From NCBI GenBank assembly GCA_027422505.1, contig JAPQWV010000485.1:124001-188000 (forward strand): DNA of 64,000 nucleotides. The letters are read 5' to 3'. This document shows positions 22,901 to 34,543 of the stretch, in pieces. The DNA comes from Craterostigma plantagineum. Taxonomy: Eukaryota; Streptophyta; Magnoliopsida; Lamiales; Linderniaceae. Positions within the stretch are counted from its first letter, which is position 1; each line of letters begins with the position of its first letter. The notes beneath the pieces are model-generated. The model was not told the origin of the DNA and searched no databases. It worked only from the letters and a program-made list of their open reading frames with translations. Position numbers and translations under genes: made by a program.

Positions 22901-25900
22901 TGACTTTGGTGCTGTACCTTCCGAAAGGAAACGGGAGCCCAAGAAGAGCAGAAACAGTTACAGCAAAATCAAGCTGCAGTGCAAGGGTCATATTTAGCAA
23001 CACAAAATTCTGCTTAGGAATATTTGAGAATCCATTATTACATCAGATTACAGACCTGATAAATAGAGCTGGCACATATCTCCCTTCCATGCTGGTAATC
23101 ATGTAAGAAAAAGGCAGAAATTAACAGATGTATTGCAACTTTCTGTTGGAGGATGTGCTGAAGTAGATATCCCGTGAGATTTCTCTCTGAAAACGTCAGT
23201 CCAAATTTTTTTTCATAATTTTTCAAATCTAGGCGTTTCCAAGTTTAATTCTCTGAACCGACATACAAGAATAGCTACAGCTAGTGGAATAGTAGCTAGC
23301 ATCTTCCATGATCCACCAAACAAATACAGATAATGGCGTCGAGACTAGTTATAGTAAAACACCCATACCGTGTCATGTTTGCAAGACAAATTATCAAATG
23401 CTGCATGTGCGGTAGGTGGAGGTTTATTTAAACTTAGTGCAAACATAGTCGTTTCCACCTGTCAAAGGCGCTTGTTCATTGGAAGTTTTCTATAGATACA
23501 CTGTATAAGGAAGAGTGAAATGAAACAGAGACAGCACCTCCTCAGCAGTGCCTCCCCCGTGATCACCATTTAATGTTTGTCCGTGATCTCCCATAACAAG
23601 AAGCATAGTATTCTCATGCAAACCACCTGGTCCGCTTTGGCTTTCCAGCACTCGAATCACTTTCTAATGTATGGAGAAAACATGTTTCAGTAATAGATTA
23701 TGTAGAAAAAGAAGGATGAAAAAAAGGGTAATCTTCTATTATTTTGAATTATAGAAATACAAATATGACATAGGTATTTATAGAGTTTCTAAAGATAATA
23801 TATTAAGTAAATATTCTCTACGATTCCTAAGAACTCATGATTACAGAAATCATATCTTTATCCAAATCATCCCATGATTAGAGGAACGATCACCCCCCCC
23901 AAGTTGGTGCGTAAATGTTCGTCATGCCCAACTTGCTTGTAAGAAATTCGAAGGTTGATTTGGACAGTGTTATCAATGGCGTATGGCGGGACATGGCGGA
24001 AAGCCAAAATCCCGCCATATATCCATGGCGTGGCGGGAATATGGCGGATAGCGGACAGCCAAAACACCGCCACGCCATACCGCCATGGCGGGAATTAAAC
24101 ACCACTGGATTTGGATAGTCTTTTGGTGAGAATGTCAGCTATCTGTTGAGATGATGGAACAAAAGGCATGCAGATAGTTCCACCTTCAAGTTTTTCCTTA
24201 ATGAAATGCCGGTCAATCTCAATGTGTTTTGTTCGATCATGCTGAACAGGATTTGAGCTATGCTGATTGCTGCTTTGTTATCACAGGACAGCTTCATCGG
24301 AATCTCAATAGGCGCTTTAAGCTCATCTAAAACTCAGCCATAATATCTCGCATAAACCATGAGCCATTGCCTATTTAATCTGTTGACCTCTAGATCTCAG
24401 ATAACGACTTTCGATCACTTTCCTGCATTGTGAGTCCTCAACTAATGGGATGCTTGTGCAACGCCGTATGGTGAGCCAAGAACGCTGAGGGAATGGATGT
24501 AAGAGGGCATTGCACAAGCATCCCATTCGTTGACGACTCACAAGCAGGAAAGTGAACTCAGATCGAAAGTCGTTATCTGGGACCTAGAGGTCAACAGATT
24601 AAATAGGCAATTATTGGAGTTCGGGGCGATCGTAGTATGCCTGATTAGGTTTATCGAGATTGACTCTTTTAGTTCGTTAGTTAGACCTAAAGAAGAAGAC
24701 GAACATAATATTCGGTTGCTAAGCATCAATAGCGGCATAAACGAAGTTGGTCTTCTGTTTAATGCTCCGTTTTTTAGAGATTGCCGCTAGGGTTCGACAC
24801 CTATTACACGGGAATACATGGATAATTTTCAACTCAGAATTTGACATAAAGCATTTGGAAAACGCTATTGGAGAACTTCCAGAGAATAATAAAAATCATC
24901 GATGCGATGCATATAACAAAAAAATTTAATCAAAAGCCAACGGCGGAAAGTTAGCAGATTTCGCAAAATATTTTGGGCTCGGTCCACAAACTCATAGAAC
25001 TTTGGATGATGCATGCCTAACTTTTGAAGTCATAAAACACTGTTATGTCAATATCAGTATGTATTAAAGTAAATGGTTTTGAGGGTTGATAAGCTTGTGC
25101 AACGCCGTATGGTGCACCGAGAATGCTGAGGGAATGGTGTAAGAGAGTGTCGCACAAGCATCCCATTCGTTGAGGACTCACAATGCAGGAAAGTGAACTC
25201 AAATTGGAAGTCCTTATCTGGGACCTAGAGGTCAACAGATTAAATGGACAATTGTTGGAGTTCGAGGCGATCGTAGTATGCCTGATTAGGTTTATCGAGA
25301 TTGACTCTTTTAGTTCGTTAGTTAGACCTTAAGAAGAAGACGAAGATAATATTCGGTTGCTAAGCATCAATAGCGGGATAAACGAAGTTGGTCTTCTGTT
25401 TAATGTTCCGTTTTATTCAGTAAGAATCAACAAAGGCCAACACTAATCTCATACCAGCGCGCTCATCATCATCAAAACTTCAAACAGTTAAGTAAGCATC
25501 AACAAAACTGCCTTTTTTTATATAATCATTGTGATTTCATAGCTCCATTTTTTGTTTAGTTGTGCCCACAGACATTATAGCCGATGCTTCCACTACTTTG
25601 CTTCCACGGGACGTATTAATCGTCAAACTGACTTGCATATTGGACCAATCTATTGTTTCCACCCACCTAGAACTGCTACCGCTAAAAAGGTGACGAACAG
25701 AGGCAATCTCTTCAATAATTCGAAGAAATTGTGGAGCCGGATCTAGAGCAACCACGATATAATACGCTAATGCATAATGTGAACTATGACTTTCCAGCTT
25801 ATCTTAACCGCATATCCAAATAAAGAACGTGTTTTTCTGAGTCCAAATTCAACCCTATCCTTGGTTGATGTTCATTATTTGTGGATTCCAATTCAAAAAG

Positions 25901-27380
25901 AATGGAACTGACATCCATCTTCACAAAAACAATTTTTGATATGAGGATCTGATAAGAATTCGGCAAAATTCAGAACCCAATTGCCAGTCAAGAGGGACTT
26001 TCTCGCAAAATTTACCTCTATGATATTGTTGTACTGCTCTAACTTGTCAGTCATTGCTGTAGATTCTACGCCAAATATGTGTCCAGCGTGATCCTGTTCC
26101 ATGTACAAATAACAAAAGGTTAAAAACCACTACCATTATAAGAACAAAAACAAAAAGCTTACCACCCCAAGAAAATGAGCTATCAAAACGTCCCAATCGT
26201 CTTCATGCAAGGCAGGGAATAAATTTTCGATGCAGCCATTGTCAACCTGCCCAATGACAAGAGTTGAAATAGGTGAACGAAAAGTAGTACGTTGAATTTT
26301 ACAACATAAATTTGTTTTGTGTTGACTGTAAAATTAAAAAAAATATTATAAAAGAAAATACCGTATCTAGATCTTTGACATTAAAAGAAGGAAAAGGGTA
26401 AGACTTGATGAAATGATCCGGGAATAGCTGCGTCCACGTGTCATCACCCATCATCACCACCCTTTTACCATTTTGAACTAACTGAAACAACACAAGTAAT
26501 ATCCATCACAGAACATAAACCAACATAAAAATTAATGTTGCTTTTTCATTATCAACCATCCATGAATCTTACTTTGTAGAGGTATACGGGTCAGACCTGA
26601 TGAATCAAGTTATCTTCAACAATTGCTGGTGCACCAAAACTATTTCCTATATCAATAAAAGTGGGGAGGCCACCGGTAGTCAAACCCTTAAGAGAGAATG
26701 TCATAACAATGTTAGCAACAAAGGGGAGAGAATAACAAATTGTAGAAGAAGCTAGCTAATACAAGTACCACATAATCACCTTTAGGCGTTGCAAGCTAGT
26801 GGTGGGAGGATCAGCTATCGCTTTAAAGATTCTAGAGGATGATTGGTTCTGACTAGCAACTTTATGCAATACTTGTAACTTATCCATCCAAGGTTTCTTT
26901 TCTGCAAAACAGAAATACGAACATACAAGTTGAATCCTTCCTTCCTAGAGCAGGGCATAGAAACAAAACTAGAGGAAAATAAAAACTGAGGCATTTTCCT
27001 GGAAAGAACGTGCTGGGGGCAGCAAAATCAAATCTGCAATGAGAACCAACTGCTTGTTAAAGAGTCAAATTCAAGCTTGCTGATACAAGACATAGAGAAA
27101 CAATATGAAAGAACCTAAGAGCGTCCAGAACAATTATGACAAGGCGCTCAACGGCGGGTTTAGTCCAACAAGAACCATCTTTTGTCTGATTGGAATTCTT
27201 AGGCGGGGAAAAGCAAGGAGACTTGTAAACGTCGTCACACTGACTATACTCAGAGAGTTCATAACGAGTGAGAAGAAAACCCCTGATGAATAGTAAAATG
27301 GAAAAACCGTGAAGAAGGAATAGAAGAAGCATTGCTAGAATCCTCCGCTTCCATTTCAAATGCCCACAACTTTCGCTCAT
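19917..27380 (-). CDS. PIGO: GPI ethanolamine phosphate transferase 3 (PIGO), intact
   Basis: PIGO adds ethanolamine phosphate to the third mannose of GPI anchors in the ER membrane. Twenty exons splice in one frame: 27380-27115, 27033-26987, 26901-26780, 26686-26597, 26481-26362, 26246-26163, 26093-26016, 23663-23538, 23458-23369, 23091-23056, 22973-22918, 22721-22574, 22356-21930, 21804-21714, 21594-21035, 20922-20787, 20578-20537, 20427-20268, 20180-20097 and 20015-19917. They give 953 residues plus stop, about normal for plant PIGO. After one membrane segment ([20 protein letters not shown]) comes the alkaline-phosphatase-like domain: [45 protein letters not shown] and VMGDHGQ. Many membrane segments follow, with [20 protein letters not shown] near the end. 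The exon 2 donor (CTCA/GTTTTT) is weak but needed by the frame. Intron 7 is 2.35 kb because of insertions. Confidence 0.95.
23702..24350 (-). mobile_element. Ty1/copia relic in PIGO intron 7
   Basis: On the minus strand, RNase H sequence ([18 protein letters not shown], then [31 protein letters not shown]) runs into the pol tail [20 protein letters not shown], then a run of G residues acting as polypurine tract at 23881-23889, then an LTR opening TGATCGTTCC. One base is missing near 24258. The upstream pol is absent, so this is a 3' fragment with an LTR of about 180 bases whose end near 23702 is uncertain. It shares orientation with PIGO. Confidence 0.8.
23965..24107. mobile_element. hAT-type MITE inside the copia relic
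   Basis: 143 bases, starting CAGTGTTATCAATGGCG and ending in the complementary CACTG, with repeated ATGGCGG/CCGCCAT internal palindromes. The flanks GATTTGGA (23957-23964 and 24108-24115) are a perfect 8-bp duplication that splits the copia pol tail. Confidence 0.88.
24369..25415 (+). pseudogene. NEN-type DEDDh exonuclease fragment, duplicated and partly inverted
   Basis: Plus-strand sequence at about 24560-25050 encodes [50 protein letters not shown], and after two stops [20 protein letters not shown]. This matches plant NEN exonucleases (nucleus-degrading nucleases acting in sieve-element differentiation), with DxE, the F-D pair and H-x-x-L-D-D still visible. Its 5' portion is repeated at 25090-25415 in the same direction with about 90% identity by eye. 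A stretch of about 95 bases at 24369-24462 is an inverted copy of 24510-24604, leaving a spacer under 50 bases. It is not translatable as a whole. Its route into the intron is unknown; gene capture by a transposon is plausible. Confidence 0.75.
25537..25890 (-). other. Unrecognised coding-like fragment in PIGO intron 7
   Basis: A minus-strand open frame of 72 codons ([20 protein letters not shown]) and adjacent sequence ([18 protein letters not shown]) read like protein, but I do not recognise a family. It may be another captured exon, since it lies between the NEN fragment and PIGO exon 7. Confidence 0.3.
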
Positions 27381-27513
27381 TGCACAATATGCCCTGTGAA
27401 ATCAATTAGGTCCAATAAGTACAGCTTCAAAATAGAAAGCAGATGCATAACAAAAAAAGACAGCCCCACGTGCAACGGAATGGTTTAAAATCAACACAGG
27501 AAAACCCAAAACC

Positions 27514-27723
27514 ATGGCATCTTACTCGGACGAAGGGGTGACCCTCACACGATTCCAAACCCTAATTTCAAGCTTTTGCACCCCAGTCCAATTGATCTCA
27601 GCTGATGCGGTTCCTCAAACTCTTCGACCGCCGATTGCCACTGAATTAACTCTGATCAAGAAACAGTCTACTGAGTACGGATCAAGGATGACATTCGCAT
27701 GTCTCGACTGTAAAGTAATGTAA
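27514..27723 (+). CDS. Hypothetical small ORF divergent from PIGO
   Basis: A 69-codon frame starting MASYSDEGVTLTRFQ, 133 bases upstream of the PIGO start on the opposite strand. The composition is protein-like, but there are no motifs and no visible splice continuation that I trust. It could be a short divergent gene, a first exon or chance; the low confidence reflects this. Confidence 0.2.
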   Translation: MASYSDEGVTLTRFQTLISSFCTPVQLISADAVPQTLRPPIATELTLIKKQSTEYGSRMTFACLDCKVM

Positions 27724-29344
27724 TGGATCGGTTTTCAGTTCAGATTGATGTAATTAGTATTTTGTTAAACCATACTCTTCAGTCTTCACTAGAGTTTAGC
27801 TGGCCATCAAACCCAGCATTCCAACCGAATTCTTTAACCCGACCCGAATGTCACGGATCGCACCCAAACGGGAAATGATGGATAATTAGTTATTAGTCCC
27901 TAAACAATTTATGTTATGCAAATCTACGCCATCCAACTGAAGAGGAAAATTGCCTGAATAATAACGGATCGCTATTACATCAAGAGGACACTGATTAGAA
28001 CAAAATCATAGAAAAGGCAAGCAGAATGGTCAAAGTCAACAGCTAAATTAAGTGACAAACAACGAATATTTCGATCGGAAATTGGACCAAGCTAATCCTT
28101 ATATCTCTAAATTACAAGCAAATGTCAGTAAGGTGGCCCCATATTCGATACATCTATGAAGAACCTAGAGAAAATAAAGGGGCTTGAAACAAATCTTGTA
28201 CAAATAAGGAGAGCGGACAGATCTAAGCTAGTGACTCAGAGCAAAACTCGTGGACTCGTTACTTTCTCGACTCCATGCATTTTTACTAAAACCGTATGCC
28301 TTTGCCTTTTCAAAATTCAAATTCAACAACCAAGACAGTAAACGGACACAGCCAAACATGCAAAAGAATAAAAGAACAAATCATATAACCTATTTTCTAC
28401 GGTACAAGAAAACACCCCAGAAGTTCAAGACATTATAGTCCTCCTTCCACTACGCTAAAGCTGAGCGCTTACATGACAACGAAAATTTTCAAGAAAAGAA
28501 AAACGAACGGGAAAAAGTATAACAAACAGAGCGAAGTCAAAGCGAACCATAAATAAATAAACACACATTACGATAATGTCGCCGATGCGTACCGACAGAA
28601 GACGATGAGAACTCGACGAGTCTTTTTCCGATTGAAGAATCACACCCACCCTACTACGAGGACACTAAAAACCACCCTAATTCCATCACAAACAACCAAA
28701 AATCAATTAGAGGACGAACAACATACAGAACCGAAAAATAAGAGAAATCATGCGATAATTAAAACAAAAGAAGGAAATTTTCAGCAAGCGACAGCTTTTT
28801 ATTTTCCTCGAAACCAAGAGATTGAATTGGAGGATGAAGAGTGGCTTCTTTCTTTCGTTTACGGGGCAAATAAAATAGGGTTCGCATTGCGAGTGGTGAC
28901 AAAATTACCTAAACACCCCTCACGCATCTTTGATTCTTTTGTTACGTCGAACCACTAAATTGAATGAAACCCAAATCATATATTTTATTTTGGGCCGCGG
29001 CCCAAAAAAGGGACCAATTGTGAAACGTGGCACTCTTACACGCTATCATATCCATGTTGGTCTTGGGTATAACCAACTTAATTTATACTATTTAAATTAT
29101 ACGATGTTATGTGTCACAATATTAATGGGCTTGGGTTATCGTTGGTGTCAAATCATGTCACAGATCGAATAATTAGAAGATTTGAGAGCTCCTTATAAGC
29201 TTGTGGGCTAACTCTATCTATTGTCAATTGGTTTTAGAGAGAGAGAGAGCTCACAAGCTTATTTAGGTTTGGGCTTGGGCTAAAATTGGACCTCAAAAAT
29301 TCTTAAAATGATACCCAAGTGGTTAGGTATGACTAGATCATAAG
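27724..29344. other. Gene-free stretch
   Basis: AT-rich DNA with short unconvincing frames on both strands (for example 28605-28958 plus and 28455-28649 minus) lacking any motif. It may contain untranslated regions. I see no element ends or RNA genes in it. Confidence 0.5.
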
Positions 29345-29352
29345 GTTATACC

Positions 29353-30200
29353 TAGGGGTGTAAATGAGTCGAGCTCGAGCCGAGCTCGGCTCATTTTCCG
29401 GGCTCGAGCTCGAGCTCGACATATCTGCATTAGGCTCGAGCTCGAGCTCGATGAGCTATACATTTCCAAGCTCGAGCTCGAGCTCGATAGGAATATTTAG
29501 GCTCGAGCTCGGCTCGTGAACTCGGGTACTTGTCGAGTTCAAGCCTAAATCTATAAAAAAAAAAAAACGAAAAAAAAGCAGCTTTCACCTAAAGATGGAA
29601 ATGGAATCTCTCTGAAATTTGAAGTTCACTGAAAATTGTCGCATAGCAATACCAAAAGAAATAAGCTGCCGAAGGAAATGAGCTCGAGTACACTGAAAAT
29701 GGAATCTCTCGTCGACCTTTCTCGACCAGCAGCCGAAGGAGATAGCTGAGCTGCCACGACAAAGCTTCGCAGGCAGCGTCCGACGGCCGCGACGTAATGG
29801 TTCCCCCTCAAGAAGACGATCGGAAGAGAAGAAGATGAAAAGACGACGAAGTACTGGGCGCCTTTTTGTGTTTGGTAATATGATAAAAAGTGACGGCTGG
29901 AATAACATATAAAGAACCCTAAATTGTTGGGCTTTACTCTATTGGGCCAAAACGGCCAAAACAAGGTAAAGATATAATTTAAAATTAAGAAATATATAAT
30001 TAAAAGTAAATAAATAGAAAGCTCACGAGCCTGTTCATGAGCTTTTGAACAACGGTGACTGGGCTCGAGCTCGAGCTCGATAAGAAAAGCTCGAGCTCGA
30101 TAAAAATGAGCTCGAGCTCATTTTTCTCGAGTTCGAGCTGAGCTTTTGTCGAGCCGGCTCATCGAGTTCGTGAGCCGGCTCGACTCATCTTACACCCCTA
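29353..30200. mobile_element. Non-autonomous hAT-like element A with GAGCTC-rich ends
   Basis: Ends TAGGGGTGTAAATGAGTCGAG and the complementary CTCATCTTACACCCCTA, with a perfect 8-bp duplication GTTATACC (29345-29352 and 30201-30208). Both sub-terminal regions are runs of GAGCTCGAGCTC, which is its own complement, so each end can fold on itself and on the other. The interior has no transposase. Confidence 0.92.
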
Positions 30201-30344
30201 GTTATACCCAATTGGAAGTCATTTAATCTTGCTTATACCCAATTGGAAGTCATTTTATTTTGCAAATGTGAACTTATACCGGAAAGAATTATTATTGTGT
30301 CGAGATAATAATGAGGTTCAGATTCGGTATAAGTGCCTCTTGAT

Positions 30345-31109
30345 TAGGGGTGTTCATTAATTGGGTGACTTAATTAACCCGTCCAAATCATTTTCGATTC
30401 GGGTCAATTGGTTTGGTTTTTGAGTTAATGAGCGGATTAAACGGGGGATCCAATTTATTAATTGGGGGGAATGGTTTTGGGTATTTGGTCACATAAATAA
30501 GTTTGGGGCTCTCTCGAAATCCGAACTAGCCCACTTATTTATATATAATTAATATTATTATACTTTTTAAAGATTTATATAATATATAAATAAAATATTA
30601 CTTTATATAATTTTACTTAAAATTTACTACCTCCGTCCCAAACGATTTTGGACATTTGGGGTTTTGCACGGTTTTTAAGAAACTAAATATTTTAATAATA
30701 TAGTACAATCAAAAGGTAAAAAAATGTATATTTTGACACGCCCTTTGAGAATATTTAATATTATTATATTGATTGTTTATGATAGTTTTTTGCTAAATAA
30801 GGAAATGTCCAAAACAGTTTGGGACGCCCGATATAGTAAAATGTCCAAAACGGTTTGGGACGGAGGGAGTATTATATAATACACGTTTTGTCATCTCTCA
30901 TCTAATGTAATATATTATATTTATATCATTGTAAGCAAGCTTGTTAATTGGTTTTAACAAAACGAAACCAGTTAACCGAATAACCCGAGAACCAAACTAG
31001 TTAAGTGGTTTTGGTCCAGTTTGCGGGTGGTTGTCTCAACTGTTAAAATCCAAATAACCCCAAACCGAATAACCCAAAAACCGATAATTAACCCATCTAA
31101 ACACCCCTA
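30345..31109. mobile_element. Non-autonomous hAT-like element with AACCGAATAACC motifs
   Basis: Ends TAGGGGTGTTCATTAATTGG and the complementary AACACCCCTA, flanked by a perfect 8-bp duplication CTCTTGAT (30337-30344 and 31110-31117). Sub-terminal repeats include TTAATTGGTTT and AACCGAATAACCC. It has no coding region and hosts a Stowaway MITE. Confidence 0.92.
30627..30869. mobile_element. Stowaway-type Tc1/mariner MITE nested in the hAT element
   Basis: 243 bases bounded by TA, opening CTACCTCCGTCCC and closing GGGACGGAGGGAG, the hallmark Stowaway ends. The interior repeats AAATGTCCAAAACGGTTTGG near the right end. Confidence 0.93.
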
Positions 31110-31240
31110 CTCTTGATGGAGCAAAAATAATATTGTTATGAGTTCGCATTTAAAGTTCAAGGGACGAAGTCACTGATCTTTTTTTATCATAGTAAATTCA
31201 ACTATAGCCCATATGGTTATACTAAAATGCACCTTACTAC

Positions 31241-34200
31241 TGTTGGGGTAGGCCCGATTAATCGACGCCGGCCCCCGAACAGCTCAACGTGGCGATAGCG
31301 GAAGCGCGTTTTGAACCGAGCGGCGTAGGGTGCCGAATTTTCGATTTTCAACATCTAAATTCGACCTAACGCCCTTCGGCTTCTCCCGAGGGCTCAAGAT
31401 ACTGCCCTGAGCCTCAGGAGACCACGTCTAATTCGAACTTCTCAAATTCGAATTTAGTACAACTGTATTCGAATTAATAACTTCATTCCAAACTAGTTCG
31501 AACAAAGCGGCAGCCGACAGCGTTTCGACTGTTTGGCGAAAAATGATTTCCGATCAATACCAAATTTTCCAGAATGATTCTACACTTCCCGACGATTGTA
31601 ACGTGGGGTCTTTAGAATCATTCCGATGTCGTTTGGTATTTTTCGCAAAACCAAATCAGTGGTTCGAAATTATCAATTCGACTAAAGCGGCAGTATGCCG
31701 TCTTTCAACAGTTTGATAACCGAAATGATATCCGATCGATACCAAATTTTCCAGATTGATTCTAAACTTCCCGAAGATCGTAACGAGGGGTCTTTTGAAT
31801 CATTAAGATATCGTTTGGTATTTTTCGTAAAATCAAATCAGTAAGGTTCGAAATATACCGTCGGTGTACGTGAATGCACCTCGGATGGACGTCGCAACAC
31901 CTCGTCTGGCTCCCGGGGCTTCCGGGCTAGATTGTCACGCCGGTATGACCTTGATCGAACCTCCGAGACTGCTCCCGATGGCTAGCGCAGTTCGGTTCGG
32001 GCGTCGGGACTCGTCAAACGATCCCGTAGCTTGACGTGGCTTGACAAGTTATAACTTCAACTCACTTTATTTCTTTTCTCTCTAGTTTATTTGTTAAACC
32101 AAGTACCAAGTACATCAGCCCCTCATATTTCTCACGTTGGCCTTTTTTTTCATTTATGCATGTCTCTTTTTGGTTTTCAACACCTAAGCACATGAGGTGT
32201 CACATTGTGCTTGTAGTATAATTCCACTAACACTTGTCATGTTATTGAATGAATGAGTCACTTGCCACCTCAACCATTGTGGCATAACATGGAATTGACA
32301 CATGTTCAATGATCAAGTCAAGATGCATATTTTCAATTAATTCCACTTCGGCCCATGAGGTTTCCAAATTCTCAATTTAGTCCCTCAATTTTAAGTAATA
32401 AAATAATTAAATCCAATCTAATTATTTTATTTACAATTGAGCCTCATTTAGTTAATTAATTAATTAAGCACTTAAGACAATCTTAAGTCCTAATTATTCC
32501 CGTGACCCTCACCGGAGCTTAACTAAATCGTCGACACTTCGTATCAACTATGCCACTACCTCAACGAATCCCATTCGTTAGGTTCCAGAGAAAAGCCCGC
32601 CGTTTTCGTTCAAGTTCATTACCATTTTTAAGCGCGACTCTCTAGGTCCGTCTCAACTGGCACGGGAGGAATCTGCGAGTCCCGGTATTCGCCTAGCCAA
32701 TCCCGCGGTACCGACAGATCCCAGTTGAGAACGAATTTTGATCTAATTGAAATTCGGGCGAACCGACTATAGTGTATTCATTTAAATACATCTTACGCCT
32801 TTCACTTGCGTCCCGGTTAGGTGAGAGCCATGTTAATGTCAAACTCACTAACCCAACTCTATGTTATAATCGAGACCCAACCGATTATTTAAACTCTGCT
32901 CCGTATCTAATACGAGCGAGCTTTCCAAGCTTCGGCCGAAGGCTTTACAATCGTCGTTTTCCAATTACCTCATAGGACGTTAACCTATACTAATATAGGC
33001 AGTGAATTCCGATAGCAGTCAAAACCCGGCAATCACCTCCTTAAAGTCGGTTGCGTTTCGCCGCTGGCCCGTGTTCTATTTCCAAATACTTGCGAGCCTA
33101 GGGGTGTAAGATGAGTCGAGCCGGCTCACGAGCTCGATGAGCCGGCTCGACAAAAGCTCAGCTCAAGCTCGTTAAAGTTGAGCTCGAGCTCGAGACTGTC
33201 GAGCTCGAGCTCGAGCTTTTCTTAACGAGCTCGAGCTCGAGCTCAATCCACGTTGTTCAAAAGCTCACGAGCCGGCTCGTGAGCTTTCTATTTATTTATT
33301 TTTTTATTTATATATTTCTTTATTTTAAGGCCCAATTAGTAAAATAATCCAACAAACAATTTAACTTCGAATTTATTTAAATGGCCCAATGGTAAAATAT
33401 CCCAACAAACAATTCTAAAGCCCAACAAACCATTCTAAAACCCTACCCTGCGTCACCACCATTACCAAACACCAAATCCCAAACAGTCGTCCATCTTCTT
33501 CTACTACCCCGCGTCACCATACACCAAAAAACCCTAATTACAGAAGAGAAAATTTCGGCCATTGTTGAGAAACAGCGTAGAAGCTAAGGCACTGCTGAGG
33601 AAAAGGAGGGCCATATCTAGCGCTAGATCGAGTGGGAACAAACTGTTGAGGGATGGGAAATCTGCAGAGGCATGCGTTGCTTACACAGAAGGGTTAGCTG
33701 ATTTTTGTAGTTTTTTTATATAGATTTAGGCTCGTGCTCGAGAAGCACTCGAGCTCACGAGCCGAGCTCGAGCCTAAATATTTCCTATCGAGCTCGAGCT
33801 CGAGCTTGGAACCGTAAAGCTCATCGAGCTCGAGCTCGAGCTCGAGCCTAATGCTGCTGAGTCGAGCTCGAGCTCGAGCCCGGAAAATGAGCCGAGCTCG
33901 GCTCGAGCTCGACTCATTTACACCCCTATGCGAGCCTAGCCAACTAGCGACAAACCGAAATCGCGAAAGCAAATCCGTCAATGACCCTATCGGTCTAAGG
34001 CTGCTATAGTCATTCGTTCAATCATTGACAACATCCTAGTCATGTGATCGGGACGAATACGAGCCGAATGTCTGAATACGCGATCTCTCCGATCACCGAT
34101 ATCTCCATCACGACCCACAACCTCTCAGGTAATCGGTGACACTACCGATACTGTGTGGTCGTCAATGGATAAGTGATATTCGGATATTTAGTCACCCACC

Positions 34201-34508
34201 TAGAATCCTTAGACTCACGGACTTTTAATTTAATGCTGAGATTAAGGACCATCCGGTGTCTCCTCCCTCGTCCCCACGAGAATCAGACGTCCAACTCAAA
34301 CATTCGGGTGTTATTTATTCATCGCACCGCCAGATGCCAAGCAGACTTTAAATTCGATAAATAAATAATAATGCCTTTATTATAATGAAAATAATATTCA
34401 CGACTTTATTTTGATAGTATATACAATAAAACTGTCTAGCGACCTATACATCATTGCCTATACTATTCCTAGTCCTCGTATGGCATTCCGAGGGCACACT
34501 CCCAAACA
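31241..34508 (-). repeat. 3' LTR of the 31-40 kb copia element, with hAT B inside
   Basis: In element orientation it begins TGTTTGGGAGTGTGCCCTCG after the purine tract AAGTGGGAGGC and ends CTACCCCAACA. Without the hAT element and one copy of its duplication it is about 2.4 kb. Parts of its interior (for example the segment with GGGATTGGC near 32700) resemble the plus-strand LTR at 61654-63610, so the two families are distantly related. Confidence 0.88.
33099..33928. mobile_element. Non-autonomous hAT-like element B, inverted relative to A
   Basis: 830 bases with ends TAGGGGTGTAAGATGAGTCG and CGACTCATTTACACCCCTA, and a perfect duplication TGCGAGCC (33091-33098 and 33929-33936). Its right end is the reverse complement of the left end of element A, including the GAGCCGAGCTCGGCTC palindrome. 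Confidence 0.93.
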
Positions 34509-34543
34509 GCCTCCCACTTGCACTCGAATGCCATGTGCTGCAC

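Noticed and set aside
28455..28958. Short frames on both strands between PIGO and the hAT elements
   Set aside because: No motif, no splice logic and no bias that I can see; treated as intergenic or untranslated sequence.
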